A DNA stretch of 30,693 bases from Chara braunii (Eukaryota; Streptophyta; Charophyceae; Charales; Characeae): contig BFEA01000194.1 in NCBI GenBank assembly GCA_003427395.1, positions 2,431,439 through 2,462,131 on the forward strand, in the 5' to 3' direction. The notes under the pieces are model-generated. The model was not told where the DNA came from. It saw only the letters and a list, made by a program, of their open reading frames with translations, and ran no database searches. The position numbers and the translations under genes were made by a program. Every line of letters begins with the position of its first letter. The stretch's first letter is position 1. This document shows positions 20,413 to 30,693 of the stretch, in pieces.

Positions 20413-20444
20413 GCCCAGGCCAGTATCTGAAACTGGACCTGGGC
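20413..20444 (+). repeat. Conserved LTR hairpin
   Basis: GCCCAGGCCAGT and ACTGGACCTGGGC are near-complementary around a 7-base loop. Copy A has the same structure at 7690-7721. It may act in the LTR transcript (R/U5), which is inference. Confidence 0.6.
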
Positions 20445-21105
20445 ACAGACACTTTGGGCCAGCCTGAAGCTACTGGGCCCCTACACACCTGACCCAGAAC
20501 AGCCAGCGGCAAGGGCACACTTTCCATATAGGAAAGTGAGTGCCCAGGGGCACGGCATTCTGGCCTGCAAAGGCCATGCGGCCACACTGCTGCGCTAAGC
20601 AGGCAAACTTGGGCGCACGCGGGCGCTGAGAGGTGAGTGGGCGCTACGGTGGCAGCGGGCGCACGGTGGCCATAGCCAGGCTGCACATGCGGTGGCAGGT
20701 GATGGCGAAGGTCTTCGGGTAGGAGGTGTATGCAGAGGGGAGACAGGGTCTGATGAGGGGAGGAAAGAGAATGTACCTGGTGTATGCTGGCGGTCTGCAT
20801 TGCTGATGGCGTCAAATACATTGGTCTTGAACTCCGATGTAATCCTGTTGCATGAATGTAGATAGGCTAGAAAGGCTGAGTAGTGTAGGCCGGGTGCTGG
20901 GCGCCAATCGGTAGCAGGGACATTGGATACTGTGTTGGTGCGGCCAGAGAGCGTCGACATTGACATACGAGTTCATCATATTGCTCTTATTTGGATGGTA
21001 TATTGGTGCATTGTGCTCTCTGCTTGGTACATGACTTTCTAGGCTACTTATTGATTTTGCAATTCGGATTTCTGTCTATCGCTCTCACGCATATTTCTTG
21101 CAATT

Positions 21106-21117
21106 TGGTATCAGAGC
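21106..21117 (+). promoter_or_regulatory. Primer binding site for initiator tRNA-Met
   Basis: TGGTATCAGAGC is complementary to the 3' end of plant-type initiator tRNA-Met. It lies three bases after the LTR end, as expected for gypsy and copia elements primed by this tRNA. Confidence 0.9.
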
Positions 21118-22369
21118 TGGTTCGATATCGCCGTTACCAGCGTTGGCGACTTTGTTACTCGGTGCACTTACGAAGCTTCTACGCAGTGAGAGTACATTAG
21201 CGCTGGCTTGGTTAGCAACTCCCCGGTAAAGGGGAGCGTCACTCGAAGGCTGTGACGACAGCGGATGTATGTGAAAGGATGAGAGCATGCTGACATTGCA
21301 TTTTGGCTGAGGTGGCACTCCATTGCATTGTGTGTGATACCGAGCCTATGAGCGGTCATCAAAATGCATGTTTGCACAATTGGTGAGAAATCTCCGGTTG
21401 GGGGCAGCTATCTTCAGGTATGTTGTTCCCTACCTTATCTTCCCATCTCAATCTCTTCTTACCGAGAGGAAGTGAGTTCAACTTGAGTGTCCTCTTCTGG
21501 TTCGGGAGTCATGAGCACTCTACCTTGAGAGTCAAAATTCTTCCTGGTGGCGCATCTGGCAGGAGAGGGTGGTGCCTCTGAAGTGCCTGGGACGAAGCAC
21601 GGGTCATGGTCACCATGCCAACCCACAGGAGTAGTGCACGCAGGCCATTCTGCATTGTCCTTTGAGCTCTTTCCTGTGCTGTAGAGGGGGTCGTGGACTG
21701 ACCAGTCCTATGTGGGGGAGACGTGTACCAGACCGTCTATAAAGAACCTCTAGTGGGGAAACCGACACCTGGCTGTGATCGGCGTCCTGTCTGCGACGTT
21801 AAATAATTCCTGAAGACTTCATGCCCTGTCCTTAAATTGCCTCTTGATCAGCCAGGCTGCCGGTGTAAGGCTCGTTGCAGGCGAAATAAAGAAAGTGCAG
21901 GGCTGGTCATAAATGGTTTCCTGGGCACAGGGGTGGGCCGATATGCACACCTTAGACACTGTTGCTTGATGATGCAACACAGGATCATCGGATACAGGAA
22001 AGGGAAGGTTCCAATTGGTGCTCGTACACAATCATATTATTTTGCATTTCTGCGTACATCTGCGCAACTGATTTATTTCTATTCTGATTAGTTAAGGTGG
22101 ACAGACTGCTAACACCTGACAGACAGCTATAGAATTGAACAGTAATAGTCTACCATTGCCTGTTCTATATATAGATGCTGTTTGAGAACTGATCAAAGTA
22201 GGAATAGATCACTTGCTCAGTTTGTGTAAATGCTGTTGACACCACTTGATTGGTAGCCTGGGTGACTTGCTGAATATTTATTTATTTTTATTTATTTTTC
22301 AAATCGGTCAGACAAAAGTTGTGGTAGGCCTAGTGAGGGCACTGGTGGAGACAGTGATCTGCTTAGCCG
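21118..22369 (+). other. Untranslated leader of copy C
   Basis: This is about 1.25 kb between the primer binding site and the gag start. The second half (from about 21830) aligns with the leader of copy A. No protein is convincing in it. An ATTT-rich run lies at 22274-22302. Confidence 0.7.
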
Positions 22370-24250
22370 ATGATCGGACAAGGTAGTGGGGAGGCCGAAT
22401 CTGAAGGGAGAAGGGTGACACAACAGGAATCTCTTAGGATCCCCATCATGCATCAAGCCTTACCACCTGAGGGCGAGAGAGCTATACGACGGGAGGCAAC
22501 TGCCGAATGTTTGCGAAGGGCTAGGGAAGCAGCGGCAGCAGCGGAGCAAGTACTGGCAGCGACAGTAGCCATTGCTGGAGCTATGCCTCAGGTCAGCAGA
22601 CATTAGGCATGCCGTCCTGTTCGCAGGCTACGTCTGGCGGGACGAGTGTAGGCACTTCTTCCAGTCAGATGGCGGGCTCGCGGTACAGCCAGCCACCTTT
22701 ACCCACAAAGGAGGCAATAGAACTCCAATAGGTGGAGTTGATCCGCTTACGGTTAGAGAAGCAACTTAGACAAGCTACCGAAAGGGAAACAGGTATTAGA
22801 AATAGAAAAACCAGGTTAGAGAACAGAAGGGCAGACAGAGCTGCGTTAGAAGGGTTACATGACTCGACCCTTGACGACACGACAAAAATTATCAAGGCGG
22901 GCATGCTGAGCATGTATGCATACATAGACATCAAACTGGATGACATCCAGGATACCCTTGACTAGATACTGAATGTCATGCAGGGAAGAGGAGGGCCACA
23001 CCCCTCCATACCAGGTGGGCCCAATATCCGGCCTCAGGCAACACTTCCATCGCCAGTTCCTTTACCGGCGATGACAGGCCCATTTGTCCCTCTTTATGGC
23101 GTCTCACCAGGTGGTACGTCAGCAGCAGCAGCACAGACTGTTGCTTCTTCATGCTCAGGTACAGCTGCTGCAGCTACAGGGCAGCAGCCGGTCCAGCCCC
23201 CGACTCAGCAAGCCGGGCAGACTGAACCACAACAACCTTGGTACCCCAAGACCCCAATGAAACCCTCGACTCTCTTCACAGGAGACAAGGACGAGGCCCT
23301 CGACACTTGGTTTCATTGTGGGTGTGGGCCAAGCGTACTTTGCGTGAGGAGGAGGTGATCACCACTGCTTCTTACTTAGAAGGATCGGCAGCGAGATGGC
23401 TGAATGGGTATGTAGCGGCAAAGGGATTGGCCAGGCGGATGAACTACTGGGCACAGACCCAGACTTTGGAGAGCTTTATGGACTTGGTGGAGGCGTGATG
23501 GCACAACCCTCAACAGGCTCAGCAAGCCACCGATGCACTGGCCCGTCTTGATACTACGACGTACAAGACCGTGCGTGACCTCACCAGTGCCGTAGAGAAA
23601 CTGGTTGTAGTTTTGGGAGTCCGCTATGATCCCCAAGTCCTCCTAACCATGTTCTTGAGATGTCTTCACACAGACATTAAGAATCTGATGGTTAGTGAGG
23701 CCACCATCGAATATCACACCCTCGAGACATTTAGCAACAAGGCCTTAGATTTAGAGGCAAAGTTGGGAGGGCCTCAGCAGATAGTCGTAGATGGGAGGAA
23801 GAAGAAGGTTCCACAAGAGTGGAAGAAAAAGGGTAGTCGATTGACGACGGTTGATTCCGATGGGAATCAAACCGAGATCGATGACCTTTCCAATCTTGTG
23901 GAAGAAACAAAGTTAGGCAATGAGGAGAGTGCAGAGGGTGGCAATCTCACTGCAATAACCAAAGGAAAGGCTGCTGGTCGTGGCAAGGGCGGCCAGCAAA
24001 AGAGTCAGGGGCAGGTCCATAACTCAAACAAGACTCCGGCTTGGGTGAGCGCTGGCCTCGATCAGGATGTGTGGAGGGACCGGTATTTGCAAGGAACTTG
24101 CATCAACTGCAGCGAGTATGGCCATCAGCAGTTCAAACGCAAGAACGCGAAGGTCTCTCAGAAGATCCCTCCCAAAGGTGGTTTTGGGGATCTTCTGCCC
24201 AGGGTGGTGCTTCTACGAGCACAACCCAGGGAAACACATTTGGCCAGTAG
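22370..24250 (+). pseudogene. Gag of copy C
   Basis: The start ATG at 22370 aligns with the gag start in copy A. Segments in order are an Ala-rich helix (AREAAAAAEQVLAAT), a charged coiled region (22732-22965: LRLEKQLRQATERETG), a Pro/Gln/Ala-rich linker (about 22978-23240), capsid sequence (TLREEEVI, SYLEGSAARWLNGY), a basic and an acidic segment, and the nucleocapsid knuckle at 24099-24140. An in-frame TAG ends the coiled region at about 22963, a TGA follows VEA at about 23497, and frames change near 22606 and 23300. The last Cys of the knuckle is Arg (CINCSEYGHQQFKR). It is the most complete gag of the three copies. Confidence 0.85.
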
Positions 24251-24760
24251 AAGTTGTAGTTGTTTCTACTCATGCTGAAGTGGATGGTGTACCCTCACCA
24301 CTTCAGGAGTTGGCCGAGGCTATTAACTCATTCGTCACCCTGCAAACGCATCTTGACCAAACGACTCTCTGTTCATTAGATGCGTCTGAAGCCTTAGAAT
24401 ACTTAGAAACCGACTGGTCGGCAAGGGACCCTCGTAAGTCTTGGGTGGCACTGTCAAGAGGTCATAGAGGGGAGCATTCCATTGTGGAAGTCAGTGTAGG
24501 TGGCTGCAAGTGTGGTGCCTTCGTAGACATTGGCTCCACGCGGAACTTTAGGAGTCGCGACTACGTTGGGGACTGGGTGCAGTGGTTGAGTAGACCTGTA
24601 GCGTCTTCTCTAGCCAAAAAAGAGCACATGTCGAAGACTACATCAAGGACGTGGTCTGCACCTTCTCCTATGGAGGTGGGGAACTTAATCATCATATTTT
24701 GTTCCTGATAGCGATGACTTGCGATTTGACATGCTTTTAGGTATGTACTACCTTGAGGTT
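24250..24760 (+). pseudogene. Retropepsin-like protease of copy C
   Basis: The open frame contains VSVGGCKCGAFVDIGSTRNF with DIG at 24526-24534. The segment after the active site has a short deletion: the stretch equivalent to CVERLRLGD in copy B is contracted to YVGDWVQ. The frame then changes before the region equivalent to the C-terminal part. It lies between gag and RT. As in A and B, Ile replaces the usual Ser/Thr of the active-site triplet. Confidence 0.78.
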
Positions 24761-25630
24761 GCCAAAGCCCCAGTTTGACTGGGACCGGAAAGTGTTGAAG
24801 CATGCGTTGCCTGAAGGGAGGACTGATAGACTAGCTAAGTACAAAGCTAGTAGCTTAGTTGACTCCTACGGGTGCATGAGTGCATCAGCGTTTTATAATT
24901 ACTACAAAGAGAACCAAGAGGAAGGTTTGTACTTAGTCTTTGTCTCTGAGAAAGGGGAGGTCGTTAAATCACCCCAGAGATAAAAGTTGTTGTTGCTAAG
25001 TACCCTGATCTGTTTGAGGAGCCTTCAGGAGTCGTAGACAGGGAGGTTGTCCATGCCATAGAAATCATCCCAGGTAGCAAGACACCAAAGGGAAGGATCT
25101 ATGGGATGGCTTCGGCCAAGTTGGATGAGCTTCGTCGACAACCGAAAGAGCTTACAGAAAAGGGATGGACACGACCTAGTACGTCCCCCTTCGGGTCACC
25201 AGTTTTATTCGTTCCGAAGAAGGGGGGATCATTGAGGATCTGCATTGATTATAGAGGTCTCAATGCCATCACTGTGAAGAACGTTGAGCCTCTACCACGC
25301 ATCGACGACCTACTGGATAGGGTGCAGGGATGTAAGTACTTCACCAAGATAGATATTACGTCCGACTACCATCAGATTGGTATTAGACCGGAGGATCAGC
25401 ACAAAATCGCATTTCAGACCAGGTACCGTTTGTACGAGTTTGTGGTGGTGCCTTCTGGCCTTCGCAATGCGCCGGGTACATTCCAGCATGCCATGAATAT
25501 GGTCTTCCATGATTACTTGGATAAGTTTATTGTCGTGTACCTCGACGATATTCTTATCTTTAGTAAGACTGTCGAGGAGCATGTGCAACACTTAGATTTT
25601 GTGCTAGGCCTCCTTAGACAACGTGCTTGA
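24753..25630 (+). pseudogene. Reverse transcriptase of copy C, truncated
   Basis: The linker before RT (ASAFYNYYKENQEEGLY, VFVSEKGEVVKSP) is followed after a frame change by the RT core from 25106. It has [79 protein letters not shown] and VVYLDDILIFSKT. YLDD is at 25538-25549 with both aspartates. The usual MPFGL is VPSGL. Similarity ends after GLLRQ, and a stop follows at 25628-25630 in unrelated sequence. Confidence 0.9.
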
Positions 25631-26690
25631 AATCCGTCTTGAAGTGGCATGACAAATGAGAACAACGGGACAGATCGAGGGAGACCGGCAGGGTGCGAGT
25701 GTAACGATCCCGGGAGTGAGCGCGCAGGTGGCGATCTCGGGAGTGGGCAGCTGCTTTCATTGGTCGGTTGCACCCGGATGTGCGATAGCGCACGCACGAA
25801 AGTACAAAGTGTGTGTGCATGGTGTGAGAAGACGATAGCCAATCGAGAGAGTGGCAAGCGACATCGGTGGGATAGATCGACGGAGAGTGTTTGTGGCATG
25901 AGAAGAGAGACAATGTGACAAGTGCGATGCGAGGACAAGCCATTGAGGTCCGCATTACGTCGAAGAGGGGGAGGATATCAGATTGAGGCTGAACGTCGTT
26001 CAACAACGAATGGCGGATGAAGGTGTGTTGAGTCTTTGTGCTCCCCTCTCTCTGCCCGACCCAAAAGTTTTCGCCCTTCTCTCCCCCCCCCCCCATAATC
26101 AACCAAAAATAACGATCTTTTACTGAAAACGATCATGATGATCATGATGATGATGTTGACAATGACGGTTACGCCGTGGCCCGCACCACTAAGCCTTCAC
26201 ATGCACGCACAGATGCAGGGGACGATGGTAGNGATAGCAGGGTTTTTTTTTTTTTTTTTTTGTCAGGTTGTGTACAGCAAACACCACAACGCATACATAA
26301 ACACCCACGCGGACGACCAGCAGCCATGACGATGATTGCGTGTCCATGAGATCGAGGAGGAGGGACGGCGACGAATTTGGAAGGAGGAGGACGGAGTAGG
26401 GACGACAGGAGGTGGGAGAGGGAGAAGGACGAGGCGCAAGGAGCAGGGAGGAGCAGTAGGGAGGACCGGGGAGGAGGAGCAGGGAGCACGACTAGCCAGG
26501 ACAGGGTGCCAAGAAAGATGGAGGAGGAATAGGGCGGATCGGTCACACTCATGCTCTTTTTGTTTTATTTTTCCTGAAATTGTCTATAGCAAACACGACA
26601 GCACACTGTAACGAATTTCGATCTTTTATATTGACAATTGCATCATCAATTCAATCAGTGGCCGATTTGCATTTCTGTCAAATCACCGGT
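25622..26690. other. No gene recognised after the break in copy C
   Basis: The sequence is unrelated to the chromovirus. A purine-rich AGAGGGGGAGGA at about 25962 resembles a polypurine tract, but no LTR follows. A C run lies at 26082-26093, GATCAT repeats at about 26130-26155, an ambiguous base at 26232 and a T run near 26243-26261. A GGA-rich purine stretch covers about 26350-26530. Confidence 0.5.
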
Positions 26691-26716
26691 AGATGACGAA
26701 ATGGGAACGTGACAGG

Positions 26717-26720
<4 letters not shown>

Positions 26721-26801
<81 letters not shown>

Positions 26802-26823
26802 TCTATCTATCTATCTATCTATC

Positions 26824-26873
<50 letters not shown>
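26721..26873 (+). repeat. Compound microsatellite (CT)n-(CTAT)n-(GT)n
   Basis: CT repeats run from about 26721 to 26788, then CTCTAT and CTAT units to about 26826, then GT repeats to about 26872. The long Leu-Ser and Val-Cys open frames across it are artefacts of the repeats. Confidence 0.95.
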
Positions 26874-26874
<1 letters not shown>

Positions 26875-26979
26875 ACTCATCCACATTCAGCATGGCATGT
26901 CTACGAGACGAAACATGAGGAAGAGACAAATCCCGATGTGAAAGTGGGGCAGGGAACGGTCAAGGGGTGGATAACCCAA

Positions 26980-27245
26980 ATGGTTATGATGATGATTTGA
27001 TGATGATTGATGATAAGAATCGAATGATGATTTGATGATGAGGATCATGTCATGATGATGACTGATACGACGAGGATGATGATAGACGATGATGATGATG
27101 ATCAATGATGATCACATGACTGGCGTTGGCCGACGATGACTAATGATGGTGATGATAATTGATGATTGATGATGATTGATAATTGGTGATGATCGATGAT
27201 GATTGATGATTGATGACAATGATGAGTGATGATAATGATCAACGA
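26980..27245. repeat. Degenerate GAT/TGATGAT repeat tract
   Basis: Imperfect GATGAT and TGATTGATGAT units fill this stretch, with no fixed long period. It appears to be an expanded and decayed trinucleotide microsatellite. It is non-coding. Confidence 0.85.
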
Positions 27246-27529
27246 GAGTTGCGCATCACCGTCCCACCCGCCCACCCACCCACACACTCCACCATCCCCA
27301 CTGCCTTTTCTTTTTTCCCCTCCGGTTTCGAACTCCCGGGAAACGTTGATGTTCAGAAGCTATCATAGGAAAAAGTTTGAGGAGGGAGGGATGGAGATGG
27401 CTTTGGCAACAAGGCAGGAGGACCTCGCCATCACAACAACTTATTGGCGATTCACATTCCCATGGTCGCTATTCTGATGTCAGATGGTGAAGCACAGAGG
27501 GGCGTGGAGATGTTGGATGATGTGGGTCA

Positions 27530-27920
27530 GGAGGGGTACATGGGCAACACGTGTCGGGCTGAAGACAGGCAAAAGAATGGAGGGCGGAGGGAAGGAAGAC
27601 GTAGGGAGGGGTTGAAGTCGGCAAGAGGCAGGGCGGAGGGGGGAAAGAGAGAGGATGGACAAAGGAGGGACGAGGGAGGGAAGAGGGCGGATGTAGGAGC
27701 AAGAAGGGAGGAGGTAAGGAAAGAGAGAGGGTGTACGAAGCGCACACAGGAGCACAAATGCCGGAAGGTGCAGGTCAAGAGGGGAAGAAGTCGGGCGGAA
27801 AAATGGAGGGCGGAAGGAAGGAGGAGGTGGGGAGGGGCTGAAGTTGGCAGGAGGCGTGGCGGAGAGAGGAAAGAGAGAATAAAGAAAGGAGGGAGCATGA
27901 AAGGAAGAGGGAGGAGGAAA
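27530..27920 (+). repeat. Purine-rich tract with 226 bp direct repeat
   Basis: The plus strand is very rich in G and A for about 400 bases. The segment starting AATGGAGGGCGGAGGGAAGG at about 27576 recurs imperfectly at about 27802 over about 80 bases. Long open frames on both strands here reflect composition, not genes. Confidence 0.75.
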
Positions 27921-27927
27921 AACATTC

Positions 27928-28347
27928 TTGCTCAAAATTGTTAATGACGACTACGGTCACATACATTTCCCTACCATCGGCCGCCCACAATATCAATGCG
28001 AATGCATCACCATCGCACACCACAAATACACTTTCATCACGCCCGCCCCTCCACCGCAACGCCCCCTCCTCCAACCTCATCAAATCCACGAAACCGACCC
28101 ACTTTGGTGGTTCCCGCTTGAGCCCTGGGGTGCCACACGTGCCACTGCCCTCATCCACGACCTCCTCGCCTCCCGCCACGAACTTGGCCTGTACAATATA
28201 CCGCACACACCGCGAACCTGGGACTACCTCAACGACCTCATACTTCTTCACCACCAAGAAACCAAGCAAACACTTCCCCCTTTCCCCACATACAGAGCAG
28301 ATATTGTTGTTGCTTTTCTTCAAGCCCAAGGTGCGCCACGACGGTGA
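27928..28347 (+). CDS. Unidentified coding-like open frame, no ATG
   Basis: An open frame of about 139 codons ends in TGA at 28345-28347. It has no in-frame ATG, so it would be an exon or a truncated gene. Codons strongly prefer C in third position (GAC, CAC, ATC, CTC, GCC, ACC), unlike the low-complexity sequence around it. The protein is soluble-looking with scattered Trp and His: ETDPLWWFPLEPWGATRAT, LLASRHELGLYNI, TWDYLNDLILLHHQETKQ. There are no membrane segments or recognised motifs. No clear splice acceptor is seen at its start. The opposite strand is also open for long stretches, which weakens strand assignment. I do not recognise the family. Confidence 0.4.
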   Translation: MLKIVNDDYGHIHFPTIGRPQYQCECITIAHHKYTFITPAPPPQRPLLQPHQIHETDPLWWFPLEPWGATRATALIHDLLASRHELGLYNIPHTPRTWDYLNDLILLHHQETKQTLPPFPTYRADIVVAFLQAQGAPRR

Positions 28348-28949
28348 CATCGCATCAACCCTGCATCATCATCAACACCTCGCCAGTCTCCCATTGGCCA
28401 ACATCAGCCCCTCTTCTGAACTGCATCGCCATCGACACGTCGCCAGTCTCCCGTCCAACAACAAGAGAGAAAGAGACAAACAGACTGAAAGAGACCGAAG
28501 GAGGGACACATCTTGAATCAAGAGAAGGGTACAACAACCCGCTCAAATTTGGGTCGATGCCCACCTATCATGGTCATCTTCGCTGATGCGAATTCCTGAT
28601 GTCAGGCCACGTGCGAATATGATGCCTCTTTGTTTTTGTTTTTTTTTCCTGTCGTGTTACATGTCATGAGTGCGATGCCAAAAAAGGGATTGCCTGTCTT
28701 TCCCTCCACATTCCCTTTCCTTCCCCGCCCTCTTCTTCCCTCCCCCCCACTCTTCCGCTGCCGCAGCGTCGATGCGGCAGGTCCACATGTATGTGTAAAG
28801 TTGTAAACCCTTATTTTAGTTCCTTTTTCTTTTTCTGAAGCTTAAACAACATGGTTGATGGGGCATCAAGTAATCCGGGCCAGGGCAGGGAGGAGCAAGA
28901 ACCCCGACCGAGGTGGATCACAAGCGGTTAATGGGTAGCTGAAAATTCA
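28348..28949. other. No gene recognised; short direct repeat
   Basis: A phrase around ACACSTCGCCAGTCTCCC occurs twice, at about 28373 and 28435. The rest is unassigned sequence with T and C runs (about 28630-28650 and 28735-28750). Confidence 0.4.
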
Positions 28950-29270
28950 GGATGAAGTGAGAGTTTTGTGCAGTCTGAAAATCCCGAATGGTCTTGAAGT
29001 GGTCCGAAGACCTTGAAAACCACCTGTTTAGGCAGGCTGCATCCTGAAGTGGTGAAGTGAGAGTTTTGGGCAGTCTGAAAATCTTGAATGGTCCTGAAGT
29101 GGTGAAAGGCCCGAAGACCCTGAAAACCACCTGTTTAGGCAGCCTGCATCCTGAAGTGGTGAAGGGTGTCCTGAAGTGGTGAAAGGTCCGAAGACCCTGA
29201 AAACCACCTGTTTAGGCAGGCTGCATCCTGAAGTGGTGAAAGGTGTCTTGAAGTAGTGATGAAAAGTACG
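28950..29270. repeat. Variable tandem repeat, about 77-107 bp units
   Basis: At least three units share CCTGAAGTGGTGAA, CCGAAGACC and GAAAACCACCTGTTTAGGCA. The last phrase starts at 29015, 29122 and 29199. The unit length varies because some copies lack the GAGAGTTTTGxGCAGTCTG part. Confidence 0.9.
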
Positions 29271-30693
29271 ACTGTTGTTAACCTTCTCTCATCAGAAAGG
29301 AAAAAACAAATGCAGAGAAGAGAGGAAGAGAGGCTGGACGCAAAGGAGAATTAATTGATTAATTTTCCAAAGGCCTTGGGGATGCCAGATTTTCTAAAGT
29401 CCATCAGAAGCTCGGAGAGTGAATACGGTTGGAAACCGTTCATAACCAGAATGTTCTTACAGCCTGGGATAAATTGATATCCACAGTGGACATCAGCATC
29501 TCAACCATGGAGAACTGGTTAACCTCCATCAACACCTCGATCAAGCTTCTGACGAACACTTTCCTCCAACACTTCCCTTCTCCTTGCTCTCCTCCTCCTA
29601 AATCTCATTTTTCTCATTCTCAAACCCATACACATGCTCTACACACAGTTCACAATCGAGCGCTCCCAAAAATCAACGCCTGCTTTTCCCCGAGGGAAAG
29701 TCGGTGCTCATTGTTGGGGTGGGCCTAATGGGGACTGTGGTGCTAGAGCAAGCCAGCATAAACCACGACTCCCAAAGATGGCACAACCTGAGGACTTGAC
29801 CGGGGAAGACCCTAAAATGGGTGTCTCATAATAGGTTGCCTAGGTGAGCTCCTACTTGAAATCGCAAGTACACGGCCCCAGCCTTGCTGAAAAGAAAACC
29901 CGTCGCCTACAAAAATTTTGGAGGCCCAGCACCGTAGATAAATTGAATCGGCGGTGGGCGGCCTCCGAAAAGGGCCTGCGGCCGATAGCTGGATGTACTG
30001 GTGGTTTAGGGGCTTCACCAGTTCAGATGACAACAGTGGAGGACCACGGTAACCCTCCTCGCTGGTGCAGGCTTGAAGTGGGCCACTTCCGAGGCTAATA
30101 AGGTCGGGAAGCGGCTAGGAGATTGGACCTCTGTTGTAGGTCTAGATTCATTATTCCAGGGCCTGGAGGAGAGTATTTTTATAAAGAGCGAGCCCAGAAG
30201 GCAGCCGATCAGATAGTCAGACTAGGTCATTCCAATTGGCACGCATCCTTCTCTCGATTGTATTCAGAATGAGAATTTCCCCTACTCCCGGTTTGACCAT
30301 GTCAGAAGATAAATTCAAAGTGGTTCATCCGGGCAGCCCTATGTCGTACCATCGAACGGGTACGGCGAGTCCGTACGTCTGACATGGCCCCACAAGCAAT
30401 TGTACGGGCCGTATGAATGTCCGTACAAACCCTTTTCAAGGCCTTCCGGGGGGGCCCTAAGGAAACTTATGGCAGGGGGGGAGCGGGGGGTGTCGTGGGG
30501 TAACCCCCCCCAGCCAAAAAAAGAAAAAGAATTTTTTTTTTTTTTTTTTTTTTGGTCAGCCCAGTCAGGTTTAAGCCACCAGTACCTCCGAGCCTGTTTT
30601 TGCCGACCCTGATTTTCACTGCGCTCCGAGTATTGTTGAGCCTGGGTCCCACTCCATTTCTTTATGGTACTCTCACGGGAAGAACAAAAAAAA
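29271..30693. other. No gene recognised; LTR-like or repeat-derived tail
   Basis: A TATAAA lies at 30179-30184. GTACGG inverted repeats are at 30360-30365/30371-30376. G runs (about 30446 and 30475) and a T run of about 23 (30532-30554) follow, and the window ends in an A run. None of the small open frames shows a recognisable motif. Confidence 0.45.

Larger units (their letters stand above)
19993..21102 (+). repeat. 5' LTR of chromovirus C (about 1110 bp)
   Basis: It begins TGGAATTGC and ends CTTGCA, and the primer binding site follows after three bases. It aligns throughout with the LTR of copy A in reverse orientation, with many substitutions and small gaps. Shared features are two CCAATGAGAATG boxes (20308-20319 and 20349-20360) and a hairpin at 20413-20424/20432-20444. 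Confidence 0.88.
19993..25621 (+). mobile_element. Ty3/gypsy chromovirus copy C, 3'-truncated
   Basis: This copy has the 5' LTR (19993-21102), primer binding site, a leader of about 1.25 kb, gag, protease and RT up to just after the YLDD box. Similarity to copies A and B stops at about 25621 in the RT thumb region, after LRQ. RNase H, integrase, chromodomain and 3' LTR are missing. It is inverted relative to A and B. In-frame stops in gag, a lost zinc-knuckle Cys and frameshifts make it inactive. Confidence 0.9.

Noticed and set aside
25950-25985. AGAGGGGGAGGATA as a polypurine tract marking a second LTR
   Set aside because: No TG-start LTR or match to the known LTRs follows it.
26693-26941. 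Long Leu-Ser and Val-Cys repeat proteins
   Set aside because: They are translations of the (CT)n and (GT)n microsatellites.
27444-27944. Long Arg/Glu/Gly-rich frames on the plus strand and Pro/Ser/Leu-rich frames on the minus strand
   Set aside because: All frames stay open because the strand is nearly all purine; composition explains them.
28950-29270. CRISPR-like array
   Set aside because: Units are long, variable and contiguous without unique spacers, and the genome is eukaryotic.

Overview
This is a eukaryotic nuclear segment dominated by decayed retrotransposons, most likely from a streptophyte green alga such as Chara; that assignment is inference. The evidence is a plant-type receptor-like (RLK/Pelle) kinase with GT-AG introns, Ty3/gypsy chromoviruses primed by initiator tRNA-Met, an L1-type LINE fragment, many microsatellites, and a remnant resembling the GPR1/FUN34/YaaH acetate transporters known from green algae, fungi and bacteria. 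No bacterial operon, tRNA gene or CRISPR array was seen.

Layout. Positions 1-1400 hold a short 25S-rRNA-like fragment and a dense chain of short perfect inverted repeats, one with TATAAA as its loop. Positions 1400-3570 are unassigned. A LINE reverse-transcriptase fragment lies on the minus strand at 3600-4810. Exons of one plus-strand kinase gene lie at about 5658-5800 and 19430-19575. The 13.6 kb intron between them carries two antisense chromovirus copies joined head to tail: copy A (7053-13727, with its 3' LTR) and copy B (13728-17445, no LTR). It also carries a frameshifted antisense acetate-transporter-like gene (18440-18939). The next intron starts at 19576 and contains copy C (19993-25621) in the opposite orientation. 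C has its 5' LTR, PBS, leader, gag, protease and half of RT. No later kinase exon was found, so the 3' end lies outside the window or is lost.

Positions 25622-30693 are mostly simple sequence: (CT)n/(GT)n, degenerate GAT repeats, a 400 bp purine tract, a variable tandem repeat of about 77-107 bp and poly(T). One unidentified open frame (27928-28347) has strongly codon-like composition.

The three chromovirus copies are one family: alignable gag, CCHC knuckle, protease and RT, and all carry DIG where retropepsins normally have DTG or DSG. All copies are inactive through stops, frameshifts, deletions and lost catalytic residues. A/B and C are inverted relative to each other around the second kinase exon, so a kinase pre-mRNA would contain long foldback sequence.
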